Assembly: GCA_020632665.1 (NCBI GenBank)
Contig: JACKFC010000010.1
Coordinates: forward strand, 1 to 64,000
Direction of reading: 5' to 3'
From: Deltaproteobacteria bacterium
Lineage (GTDB): Bacteria; Myxococcota_A; UBA9042
DNA length: 64,000 nt
Shown: positions 33,394 through 41,615 of the stretch, piece by piece
Layout: every line of letters begins with the position of its first letter
Position numbering within the stretch: the first letter of the stretch is position 1
Position numbers and translations under genes: made by a program
The notes under the pieces: model-generated
What the model was told of the DNA's origin: nothing
Seen by the model: only the letters and a program-made list of their open reading frames with translations
Databases searched by the model: none

Positions 33394-36300
33394 CTACCCG
33401 TTGAGATCCGAGCGCTCGCTTGTGCATTCGAGTCGTGCTGCTTCGACCAGCGTGTCGTAGTCCGGCGACCCGCGCGGGTGAACGCGCCAGCGGCGCAGTT
33501 CGTCGGCGAGGCCGGGGAATTCTGCAGGGCAGGCGGCGATCTCGGCGTCGAGATCGGCTTGGCGGGAGGGGTTGGTTGGGTCTTCGAGAAGGAGGCAGAG
33601 CGCCAGAAGGTAGCGTTCCGACCAAAGGCTCGGCGCGGTGGTCGCGCGAGTCCCATCGAGGGTGGGCCACATTCCGGTCGTCGCGATCAGCAACGCAGAG
33701 GTGACGAGATCGTCCTGCCACAGTTGCTCCCCTGTGGCGCCTCGCACCGTTGCTGGCAAGCCTGCCTCTGCGACCGCCAGTCCCAACCACGCCAACCATG
33801 CCGGCTCGCAGGCAGCGTCGATGGCGGCCGTGCGAGCATCGCTGCAGGTCTCCGCGTGCGATGGGACCCAGGAAAGCCGGACTTGCGTGGATTCCCCGGG
33901 CGCACGCGCAGGATGGTGAAGCGTGCGAGCCTCCACAGCCGCGCCACTTGTCACCGTCGTCTCAGAGAATCCAGCCGATTTCATGGCCCGGATCAGCGAC
34001 CCGGATTCGACTCGAGGCGAGTCTCCATCCGTCGTCCGCGCCAAGATCGCCACGGCTGGCCGCAGCCGCCAGCTCACACGACTCGCGTGGTGTGGCTCCG
34101 CCAAGATGAACCCTCCTCGTGCCGCCACTCCGGCTGCGCGGGCGATGAGGTCCGCGAGAGACGCCAACGCGATCGGGAGTCCAATCCCGGGAGCGCGTGT
34201 CACGAGGGAGCCGTAGGCGAGGACATTGCTGGCGTACCAGCGACCAGCACTGAGCACCGTAGGCACGTCCGAGGTCGAGAACGTCCTCGCGATCCGGATG
34301 TTCCACGTCTCCTGCAGCGGCGCAGGGATCAACTCCGCGCGGTCTCGACGTTGGCAGAGCTCCGCAATGACCTCTTCTTCGGTCGCTTCGTCCAAATTCC
34401 AGCAGTAGGCGAACAGTCCGCCGCGGAAGATCGATGCTGGCGTTCCGGTTCGTGCGTGCGCAATCGCCGTTCGCCGCACCACGCTCGCGTTCTCCTGATC
34501 CAACCTGGAGATGTGTGGAATCCAGTTCGCTCCAAAGACAAATTCCCACCAGCCGAAGTCCTGCAGCACCCGCGTGAGGAGTTGCTCGCCGTTCGCGAGG
34601 TGCGCCACGCCCAACTCGGCGGCGGTGTCGAGCAGGAAGTGCAGGTCGTCAGAGGACGATTCGCTCATCGCGAGTGCCTGGCCGACCATCGCATCAAAGA
34701 CGCGGCCACCGGTCGCATCATCGAGCATTTGCACTGCGAGCATCGCGATGTGGCGATGACGTTGGGCGAGGGACAGTAGTTCGTTCGCCGCTTCCGACTC
34801 GGTGCGGTCGGTCTGCTGGCGCCACGCCTCGGCCGCCAGCAATTCGCCCACTCCGAGGTGCAGGAACGTCAAGCCATCGAAGCCAATCCGGACCAGAAGT
34901 CCCGCATCGTCCACAAGCCATCGCAGCCAATCACGGACGAGATCCTCAGTTGCGACCCGTTCGCTGCTCAATGGATCGGCAAGGGCGTCGGCGAACGTCC
35001 GCAGTGCCGTCGACTCCGCGACCGTGACGACCTGATCGCCCCTTGCGCGATCGCCGCCGAGCAACATCTTGCTCGCGAGTGCGCGCAGACAACGACGCTG
35101 CTGCCCAGTGCTCAGCCGCGCAAATCCCCGCCGCCGCCGCGCCGGCCAGGTCTCCAACAGCGTCTCGACCACCTTCTGCAGCAGCACCACCCGCCGAGCC
35201 GGCACCCTCCCGCTCCGCAGCCACAACATCGCGATCAACGTCGCCAACATCGGCACCGACGCAATCTCCCGCGCCGCGCGATTGGTCCGCAGCTCCCCCT
35301 GTAGCGCCGCAATCTCGCGTAGCCGGCGCGCGTCGTCGTCCTGCACTTCCCAAGCGAACCAACGTTCGAAGAAGCGAGTGAGCGCAGCGTCATCGAAGCC
35401 TTCGAGGATCCACGGCTCCAACGATTCTGCGTCACCGATTTCTCCGACAGTTTCGCGTGCCGTCACGAGCAGCCCGAGCGCAGGCAAGCGGTTGCACGCC
35501 TCCTTGAGCCATTGCAGGATTTCGTCGCGTCGGCCTACGTCGAAGACTTCGTCCAAGCCATCGACGATCAACACGATCCGCCCGTCTGCGAGCAAGGCTT
35601 CTAGGTCCGCTCGCTCGACAGCGATCCCCAAACCCTTCCCGAGCCTGCGCAGGATCGACGCCTCGATCGTGTCGCCCGGGGGGCCGAAGTCCTGGGCCTG
35701 CAACAAGATCGGAGCACGGGGCTGTTCGTCACCCTCGCTGCGCGCTAGCCCGATCGTGACCCGCCGACATAGCGACGACTTTCCCATCCCCGGTGCCGCG
35801 GACACAGCGATCTTCGCTCCGCCCCGCAGCCGCTGCAGCAGCGCATCGAGCTGCAGCACCCGGTCAAGCTCGAAGCGCCGATGCTCGCCATGATCGCGCG
35901 GCGCTGCGCGGAGGGGTTGGGCGACGTAGACCTCGAGCCACGAGGGCGCCCGTGGCCGCGCGGCGACGGGCCAGCCTAGCCAAGGTCGCGACGAGGCATC
36001 GCGTTCCGCCGCTGCTGCGATTCGCTCCACCACCCGCGACTGGGCTTCGTGTCGCGCTGCGGGATCGACGACGTGCAGCGCGATCTTGTGACGATGGCTC
36101 GTCCCGCCGGAGCCCATTCCGGCATCGACAACCCAGCGACCGCCAGCGCGTTCGTCGAAGCGGTAGCCGAACGATTCCACCGATCCACCAGCGGGATCGT
36201 AGCGACTCGCCTGGACCGTCATCGGCCACGGCTTGGCTTGATACAAGGCGCCCGCGGAGGCGATGAATTGCCTGCCGACCACCGAGGCGCGTGATTCGCT

Positions 36301-37497
36301 GCCGCCCTCGTGATCGTGACCGTGCAGGACGGCGTCGAAGCCCGCTGCGAGGGCACCGCCGACCGCCTTCTCCTCGCCATCCGCAAGCCAGGAAACCGGG
36401 TGGTGCAGCAACGCGATTCGTAGATCGGCATGCGCAGCGTCGGCGCTGAGGTCCACGATCTGTCGCTCACCAACCCGAAGCCTACCCTTCTCGTCTTCCT
36501 CTCCGGCCAGCAGCGCCGAGTTGAAGCTCGCCACAGCGACGACGAGCCCGCCCACGCGAACGTCCTCGACGCGGAACGGCTGCGTGGGCCTCAACGCCCG
36601 CTGCGGACCGACCAGCCGTTCGTGGAACGCAAAGAAGGGTCGCTGTGGCAACGCGAGCGTGGCGAGGTTTTCCGGCTCGCCCAGTACGTCGTTGAGTCCA
36701 TCGGCGTCGTCCGCTCGCACTTCGAGCAGCTGCTTGCGCAGCATGCGGCACAATCGGCCCTCTCGACCCGTGAGCAGATTCCGGTCGACGTCATGGTTGC
36801 CCGGAACGACGAAGAGCCGCGTCATCTCGAAGCCGACGGCGTCACGCAACGCGTTGATGCCATCCTGTGCCTGCTCGTATTCGAGCTCTTTGCCGCTCTG
36901 CGCGACATCGCCAGTGAAGAAGACCAGGTCCGGGGCGAGACCGTCTGCGGCCAGCAATGTGGGGAGATCGCGGACGAGCGCTCGGAAGACCTGATTCTGC
37001 CGCCACTCCCTGACCGTGGCGTGAAGGTCCGAGAGGTGCAGCCAGCAGATCGGCCGCATCGCCGTCTCGACCTGAGTCGGCAAGGGAATCACCTCTAGGA
37101 CGTGGCGCAGGTCCACAGGAATGGCAGCCGACCTCTCCTGCAGCCCTGGGCGCGTCGCCAACACAATTGCACCCAGCCCTGGGCCGATCCAGGCGTCTCG
37201 CCGAAGTGCGATGTCCCGCAGCCAGCGGGCCTCGTCTTCGCGTGACCGCGCCTCGAGCCACAACACCCGACCAGGTTCGACCTGTCGCACACGGTCGACC
37301 GCAGCGACGTCGACGCAAGCGACGAGGGCGTGATCCGTGCGTTCCTGCAGCCACGGTCGTGCGGCTTGCAGCGCCTCGCCCTCTGCCGACAGGGCATAGA
37401 GCCCCGATCCTGCAGCATCTTGTAGGGCATCGACCAGCTGTCCGAGCGCGCGCCCGAACTGCCAACCCGAAGCCACCGCCGTCGTTTCGTCAGCCAC
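33394..37497 (-). CDS. Metallophosphoesterase-NACHT STAND protein (copy 2)
   Basis: The 1367-residue protein has the same architecture as copy 1. An N-terminal ~145-residue domain is followed by a metallophosphoesterase with DLH (D157, H159), GD (196-197), GNHD (233-236), HH (365-366) and GHDH (393-396). The NACHT NTPase has AAPGMGKSS (567-575; Ala at the first Walker A Gly) and VDGLDE (645-650), and shares ASVPMLATLIAM and VVETLLETWPA with copy 1. The C-terminal half ends with the shared ATTG.WPT and WRV segments. The true start is GTG 37497, overlapping the ATPase stop by 8 nt; the longer frame lies antisense-free inside the ATPase gene but has no matching domain. Similarity to copy 1 is clear but patchy, especially in the C-terminal half, as expected of a fast-changing sensor. 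Confidence 0.85.
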   Translation of the reverse strand: MADETTAVASGWQFGRALGQLVDALQDAAGSGLYALSAEGEALQAARPWLQERTDHALVACVDVAAVDRVRQVEPGRVLWLEARSREDEARWLRDIALRRDAWIGPGLGAIVLATRPGLQERSAAIPVDLRHVLEVIPLPTQVETAMRPICWLHLSDLHATVREWRQNQVFRALVRDLPTLLAADGLAPDLVFFTGDVAQSGKELEYEQAQDGINALRDAVGFEMTRLFVVPGNHDVDRNLLTGREGRLCRMLRKQLLEVRADDADGLNDVLGEPENLATLALPQRPFFAFHERLVGPQRALRPTQPFRVEDVRVGGLVVAVASFNSALLAGEEDEKGRLRVGERQIVDLSADAAHADLRIALLHHPVSWLADGEEKAVGGALAAGFDAVLHGHDHEGGSESRASVVGRQFIASAGALYQAKPWPMTVQASRYDPAGGSVESFGYRFDERAGGRWVVDAGMGSGGTSHRHKIALHVVDPAARHEAQSRVVERIAAAAERDASSRPWLGWPVAARPRAPSWLEVYVAQPLRAAPRDHGEHRRFELDRVLQLDALLQRLRGGAKIAVSAAPGMGKSSLCRRVTIGLARSEGDEQPRAPILLQAQDFGPPGDTIEASILRRLGKGLGIAVERADLEALLADGRIVLIVDGLDEVFDVGRRDEILQWLKEACNRLPALGLLVTARETVGEIGDAESLEPWILEGFDDAALTRFFERWFAWEVQDDDARRLREIAALQGELRTNRAAREIASVPMLATLIAMLWLRSGRVPARRVVLLQKVVETLLETWPARRRRGFARLSTGQQRRCLRALASKMLLGGDRARGDQVVTVAESTALRTFADALADPLSSERVATEDLVRDWLRWLVDDAGLLVRIGFDGLTFLHLGVGELLAAEAWRQQTDRTESEAANELLSLAQRHRHIAMLAVQMLDDATGGRVFDAMVGQALAMSESSSDDLHFLLDTAAELGVAHLANGEQLLTRVLQDFGWWEFVFGANWIPHISRLDQENASVVRRTAIAHARTGTPASIFRGGLFAYCWNLDEATEEEVIAELCQRRDRAELIPAPLQETWNIRIARTFSTSDVPTVLSAGRWYASNVLAYGSLVTRAPGIGLPIALASLADLIARAAGVAARGGFILAEPHHASRVSWRLRPAVAILARTTDGDSPRVESGSLIRAMKSAGFSETTVTSGAAVEARTLHHPARAPGESTQVRLSWVPSHAETCSDARTAAIDAACEPAWLAWLGLAVAEAGLPATVRGATGEQLWQDDLVTSALLIATTGMWPTLDGTRATTAPSLWSERYLLALCLLLEDPTNPSRQADLDAEIAACPAEFPGLADELRRWRVHPRGSPDYDTLVEAARLECTSERSDLNG

Positions 37498-38827
37498 TGG
37501 GCCCGTCCAGGACCGATCGAACGAGCGGGTGGACGTCGTACCAGAGGTCACCGTTGGCGTAGGCTCCGACCAGCTCCTGATCGAGCGCGACCACCAATTG
37601 GTCCAGGCCCTCGGACGACAGCATCCCGGCATCCGCACCCTCGGCGACGCGCTGTAGGAGCGGTCGCAGCCGGCGCGCTTGCTCACGACGGATCATATGG
37701 CCACGTGCGAGTACCCCTTGGACGAAGGCCGCATCCAACGGGAGCTGGGGCAACGGTTCCAACGTGACGGCTTCCTTGACGACCTCGCGGCAGAGGTCCA
37801 GCAACGTCCGCAGGTGGCCACCCGAGCCATGGATCAGTGCACGCGTCGCCCGGCTCTGCCGTCCCCCGAAGATGGCGTCCAGGTCGATGCGCGCACCGAG
37901 CAGGGCGGCCAGCGCGGCGTAGCCCGCATCGTCTCGATCGCGCGTCGGCGGCCTGGACTCGAGGCGGACACACGGCAGGGCATAGACCGTCCCGAGTTGG
38001 GACGCCGCGAGCACGAGCGTCTGCGGCGGAACGACGTAGACCACGTGCAATGCTGGAGGATTGATGACGTGTGCGAAGCGGACGAAGACGTCCGAAAGCA
38101 GGCGATAGGCGCTCGCGCTCTGGTCGGTCGAGGCTTGGATCTTCTCCAAGCCGTCGATCAGCAGCACGGTCGACGCGCTCGGAAGACGTTCGGCGATCCC
38201 GGCGAAGAACTCTTGCACGCCACGCGCCAGGCTGCCCTCTGGATCCCGCAGGTTGGTGCGCACCCGCTCCGGGAGGGGGGCTCCTTCCTCCAGCCGAAAG
38301 CGCAACGCCCGCAGGTCGATGGGCTCGCTCATGTCGATCGGGCTGCCCAGCGCCTCGCTGATCCGCTTGCCAAAACGACTGAGCGCCCTGCGGGCGGGAT
38401 CGCCGACCTCGCGTTCAGCCGCGACACCCACTGCTGCCACCAATCCGACCAGGACCGATTCGGGCGTCAGCTCGCCCGTCAGTGGGTAGCGAGCGGCCGC
38501 GTCGACCGGGATCACGCAGAAGCCACCGTCGGTCAGCTTTTCCGCCACTTCGCGCAGGACCGTCGTCTTGCCAGTCCCGCGATCTCCTGCAAGGAACTGT
38601 GCCGACCCTTCATCGAGGCGCGAGGCGAAACGGATGCCACGAACGAGAGCATCGGCAGGGACGAGTTGGCCGCGAAGGTGAGAAGGCGAGCCGTCCTCGC
38701 GTTCGAGGCGGTCGAGCTCCACGACCGGAGCGCCGTCCTCCCTTGGCGCTTCGATGCGTTCGTGTCGGCTGCGCAAGGCCCGCGCTGCGTCCATCAGGAT
38801 CGATTCGTTGCTCGTTTGTTGCGCCAC
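37490..38827 (-). CDS. P-loop ATPase partner of MPE-NACHT protein (copy 2)
   Basis: The 445-residue ATPase has Walker A GDRGTGKT (81-88), Walker B LLIDGLE (222-228) and the shared marks HVVYVVPPQT, GSGGHLRTLL and YANGDLWYDVHPLVRSVL near the C-terminus. The start is GTG 38827 with GGAG 9 nt upstream; an ATG at codon 12 is an alternative. The stop overlaps the GTG start of the MPE-NACHT gene by 8 nt, a tighter link than the 4-nt gap in cassette 1. It is the paralogue of 5883-7235, and the conserved order and coupling point to an obligate pair. The specific activity is unknown. Confidence 0.85.
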   Translation of the reverse strand: MAQQTSNESILMDAARALRSRHERIEAPREDGAPVVELDRLEREDGSPSHLRGQLVPADALVRGIRFASRLDEGSAQFLAGDRGTGKTTVLREVAEKLTDGGFCVIPVDAAARYPLTGELTPESVLVGLVAAVGVAAEREVGDPARRALSRFGKRISEALGSPIDMSEPIDLRALRFRLEEGAPLPERVRTNLRDPEGSLARGVQEFFAGIAERLPSASTVLLIDGLEKIQASTDQSASAYRLLSDVFVRFAHVINPPALHVVYVVPPQTLVLAASQLGTVYALPCVRLESRPPTRDRDDAGYAALAALLGARIDLDAIFGGRQSRATRALIHGSGGHLRTLLDLCREVVKEAVTLEPLPQLPLDAAFVQGVLARGHMIRREQARRLRPLLQRVAEGADAGMLSSEGLDQLVVALDQELVGAYANGDLWYDVHPLVRSVLDGPSG

Positions 38828-38920
38828 GGGTTCACGCTCCGGATCCGCCGGATTGCGGTCGTGGTCCGAGGCTAGCCGGACCTCGACAGGGATGCCAGCG
38901 TGGCGTCCGTCGGTCGATCT

Positions 38921-39175
38921 TCACGGCCCAATCGCAAGCGTGAGGTCGAACTGCACGGGCGCGGCACCGAAACCACCGCGCAGCCGCCAGAGACGCGCGT
39001 CACCGACGAGTTCAACTACGCCGTCGTCGTCGAAATCGACCGCAGCTCGAGGGCGCTCCGTTTCCAATGCCTGTGCAATTGCGTTCCAACCTTGCGCTCC
39101 AGCTTCGAAGAGGAACGATGCGCCGCAGGTGGCTTGATCGCAGTCGAGTTGCGCGACATCTCCTCGCACGTCGCT
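38921..39175 (-). pseudogene. Displaced C-terminal frame of the lipoprotein (frameshift)
   Basis: This ~83-residue frame contains LDCDQATCGASFLFEAGAQG and VDFDDDGVVELVGDARLWRL, the latter like an FG-GAP/calcium-loop repeat. By contrast, the lipoprotein frame it overlaps turns Arg/Ser-rich at this point and ends at 39016. The likely cause is a frameshift between about 39140 and 39180 that cuts this C-terminal end off from the lipoprotein. A sequencing error would look the same. Confidence 0.5.
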
Positions 39176-40047
39176 CGCCAGTCGATCGTGCCTCGATGTC
39201 GGTCACGCCGCGGTCGGTCGCCGTCTCGACCGATCGCGTCATCGTCCTCGTAGAGCCATGTCGTAGCCCACATCGACCGCGCGATCGCTGGCCACAACTC
39301 CACGACGGCCTGATCGTCGCAACGGAGTTGTTGTTGCCGCAGCGCAAGTGGAGCGGGAAGGGTGGCGTCGCGAGCCCACGTCGCTGCAGCGCAGTCGTTG
39401 TCCGTCAGCGTGATGAATCGTGCAGCGATCCAGGTCGGAAGCCGTTTGCCGTACTGCCGCTCGAGCGCCGTGTGATCGAAACGGCCGTCGTCCTGCAGCG
39501 GGGGATCCATCGCCGTCGCTGCGACCTCTCCTCGCTGCACAAGTTGGAAGTCGACGGCCTGGCCATGACACAGTGCAGTTCCGCGACGCCCGAGTAGGAG
39601 CCGCTTCTCGGCGTAGGCCCGCCATCGTGGTTTCAAGCCGTCCGATCGCAGCGGACGCGTTGCCAAGATCGCGTGGACCCGATCTTCGGTGACGACACCG
39701 CGAAGGACCGTAGCCGACCAACGACGCGGCCCCAGTGCCAGCGCATCTGCCGTGGCCGAGTCGATCTGCCGCAGGTAGATGTGGTCATCTGCTACGAACG
39801 CGAACTCTTCGGGCTCCGGGGGTTCGACGTCATGCTGAAGTGATGTGCGAAGATCGGGTCCGATGGGTAACACACCGACGGAAGCCACGGACGCATGCCG
39901 TAGCGCGGGCGAGGTCAAAGTCGGACCAGAGTGCTTTCCGCGTGTGGTCTCTGCTTCGGTCTGGCTCGCTGGGGCCCGACCACAGGCCGCGCCCAGGTGG
40001 ACAAGGACGATCGCGACCGACTCGAGTGCGCTTCGACCCATTCGCAT
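39016..40047 (-). CDS. Lipoprotein of unknown function, probably frameshifted
   Basis: The annotated frame gives 343 residues: a signal ending LGAAC, then a domain with FAFVADDHIYLRQID, ILATRPLRSDG, a segment with AEKRLLLGRRG, and LPTWIAARFITLTDNDCAA. No family is recognised. ATG 40047 shares one base with the symporter stop (TGATG), so it is translationally coupled downstream of that gene. From about residue 290 the sequence turns Arg/Ser-rich and another frame looks more protein-like (see 38921-39175), which points to a frameshift and a truncated product. Cassette 2 lies immediately beyond it. Confidence 0.6.
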   Translation of the reverse strand: MRMGRSALESVAIVLVHLGAACGRAPASQTEAETTRGKHSGPTLTSPALRHASVASVGVLPIGPDLRTSLQHDVEPPEPEEFAFVADDHIYLRQIDSATADALALGPRRWSATVLRGVVTEDRVHAILATRPLRSDGLKPRWRAYAEKRLLLGRRGTALCHGQAVDFQLVQRGEVAATAMDPPLQDDGRFDHTALERQYGKRLPTWIAARFITLTDNDCAAATWARDATLPAPLALRQQQLRCDDQAVVELWPAIARSMWATTWLYEDDDAIGRDGDRPRRDRHRGTIDWRATCEEMSRNSTAIKPPAAHRSSSKLERKVGTQLHRHWKRSALELRSISTTTA

Positions 40048-41615
40048 CAAGCCCCCCGCGCCGCGTCGAGCTCGGCGCCAACCGCTTCCTGCAACGCCGC
40101 GCGCCCCGGATCCAAGCGGCTGACGACCACCCCGGCCAGCATCGACAAGACGAAAGCGGGCGGCAGCTCCGAGAGCGGTTCGAGCACGGCCGCAAAAGCC
40201 TCGACCTCGAGCAGGACGAACCGACACAGCGGCACGGTCGCGAAGCCGACGAGCATCGCCGCCATCGCGCCGCGCGCGGTGAAGCCCTTCCACACCAGCG
40301 ACAAGATCATCGTCGGGCAGAAGGTCGCCGCGATCCCGCTCCAGCCGAAAATCACGAACCAAAACACCGTCCGCCCGGGAACCAGCGCCGCGACGGTCAA
40401 GCTGATCGCCAAGGCGAACGCCGCCAACGCCACGGTCAGCTTGCGCGAGAGCCCGGTCAGCGCGGCGTCGGGCAGCTCGGGGTGGCGCACCTGTTGCCAG
40501 ACGTCGCGCGCCACCGCGGACGCGGCGAGGACCAGCAGCGAGTCGACCGTCGACATGATCGCCGAGAGCACGATCGCGATGTAGAGGCCGACGATGATGG
40601 CGGGGAAGAGCGCCGCGACCATCACCGGCAGCACGTCCTGGCCGCCGTTGCCGAGCGTCGCGGCGATGTCGTCGCCCGCGCCGGTGAGCAGCGCGCGGCC
40701 GATCATCCCGGTCAGCACCGCGCCGCCGTCGGCGAGCAGGGTCCACAGCACGGCGACACGCAGTCCCGGGCGGAGCTCGGACTCGCTGCGGATCGCGATG
40801 AAGCGGACGAAGATCTGCGGCGAGCCGAGGAATCCGGCGCCGATCATCGAGAGGCCGATTGCCGAGAGCACGACCTCGGTCGTCCAGCCGCCCTTGCCGA
40901 GCGAGACCAACGCCGGGTCGATCGCCGTCAGCTTCGCCGCGACCACGCCCGGACCGCCGACTGCGACCACGCCGACGATCGGCAGCACCACCAGGCCGGT
41001 GACCATCAGCGCGCCCTGCACGACGTCGGACCAGGCCACGGCGAGGAAGCCGCCGGTCGTGACGTAGACCAGCACGACGACGAAACCCACCACCGCGCCG
41101 ACCTCGTAGCGCCAGCCGAGGAAGGATTCGAAGGCCGTGCCGGTGGCGTCGATCTGCGCCGAGACGTAGATCGTGATGAACACGACCAGCACCGCCGCCG
41201 CGACCAAGCGCAGCCGCTGGCTGCCGTCGCGGAAGCGCGCCTCGAGGTAGTCCGGGATGGTGATGGCGTCGTAGCGGTCGGTCAGCCGCTTGAACGGCTT
41301 GGCCAGCCAGGCCCAGGCGAGCCACACGCCGAGCGCCTCGCCGACGACCGCCCACATCGCGTGCAGGCCGACCGCCGCGCCCATGCCGGTCAGGCCGAGC
41401 AGCAGCCAAGCCGATTCGCCCGTCGCCCGCGCCGAGAACGCCGTCGCCCAGAAGCCGAGCTGCTTGTTGGCGGCGAAATAATCGCGCGCGTCCTTGACCC
41501 GCCGCGACGCCACGACGCCGAGCAGCAGCAGCCCCGCCATATAGGCGATGACCACCGTCAACTCGACCCACGAGACGCCTCCGCTGCCGGCTGCGACCGG
41601 CGCCGCGCCGCTCAC
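40047..41615 (-). CDS. Sodium/solute symporter (SSS family)
   Basis: The 522-residue membrane protein has about 13 hydrophobic segments and the order expected of the SSS/PutP family: an N-terminal YMAGLLLLG, AFSARATGESAWLLLGLTG, the AITIPDYLEARF loop, VYVTTGGFLAVAWSDVVQG and AIVLSAIMSTVDSLLVLAAS. The last two contain the conserved Na+-site and sugar/proline-symporter signatures. The substrate cannot be read from the sequence; proline-like amino or organic acids are typical. The start is GTG 41615, overlapping the LVIVD lipoprotein stop (GTGA). It is the second gene of a three-gene operon. Confidence 0.9.
   Translation of the reverse strand: MSGAAPVAAGSGGVSWVELTVVIAYMAGLLLLGVVASRRVKDARDYFAANKQLGFWATAFSARATGESAWLLLGLTGMGAAVGLHAMWAVVGEALGVWLAWAWLAKPFKRLTDRYDAITIPDYLEARFRDGSQRLRLVAAAVLVVFITIYVSAQIDATGTAFESFLGWRYEVGAVVGFVVVLVYVTTGGFLAVAWSDVVQGALMVTGLVVLPIVGVVAVGGPGVVAAKLTAIDPALVSLGKGGWTTEVVLSAIGLSMIGAGFLGSPQIFVRFIAIRSESELRPGLRVAVLWTLLADGGAVLTGMIGRALLTGAGDDIAATLGNGGQDVLPVMVAALFPAIIVGLYIAIVLSAIMSTVDSLLVLAASAVARDVWQQVRHPELPDAALTGLSRKLTVALAAFALAISLTVAALVPGRTVFWFVIFGWSGIAATFCPTMILSLVWKGFTARGAMAAMLVGFATVPLCRFVLLEVEAFAAVLEPLSELPPAFVLSMLAGVVVSRLDPGRAALQEAVGAELDAARGA

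Noticed and set aside
31437..37497. Metallophosphatase domains of the phosphatase lipoprotein and of the NACHT proteins considered as one related module
   Set aside because: The motif spacing and flanks differ: the lipoprotein is an exported purple-acid-phosphatase-like enzyme and the others are cytoplasmic domains fused to NACHT.
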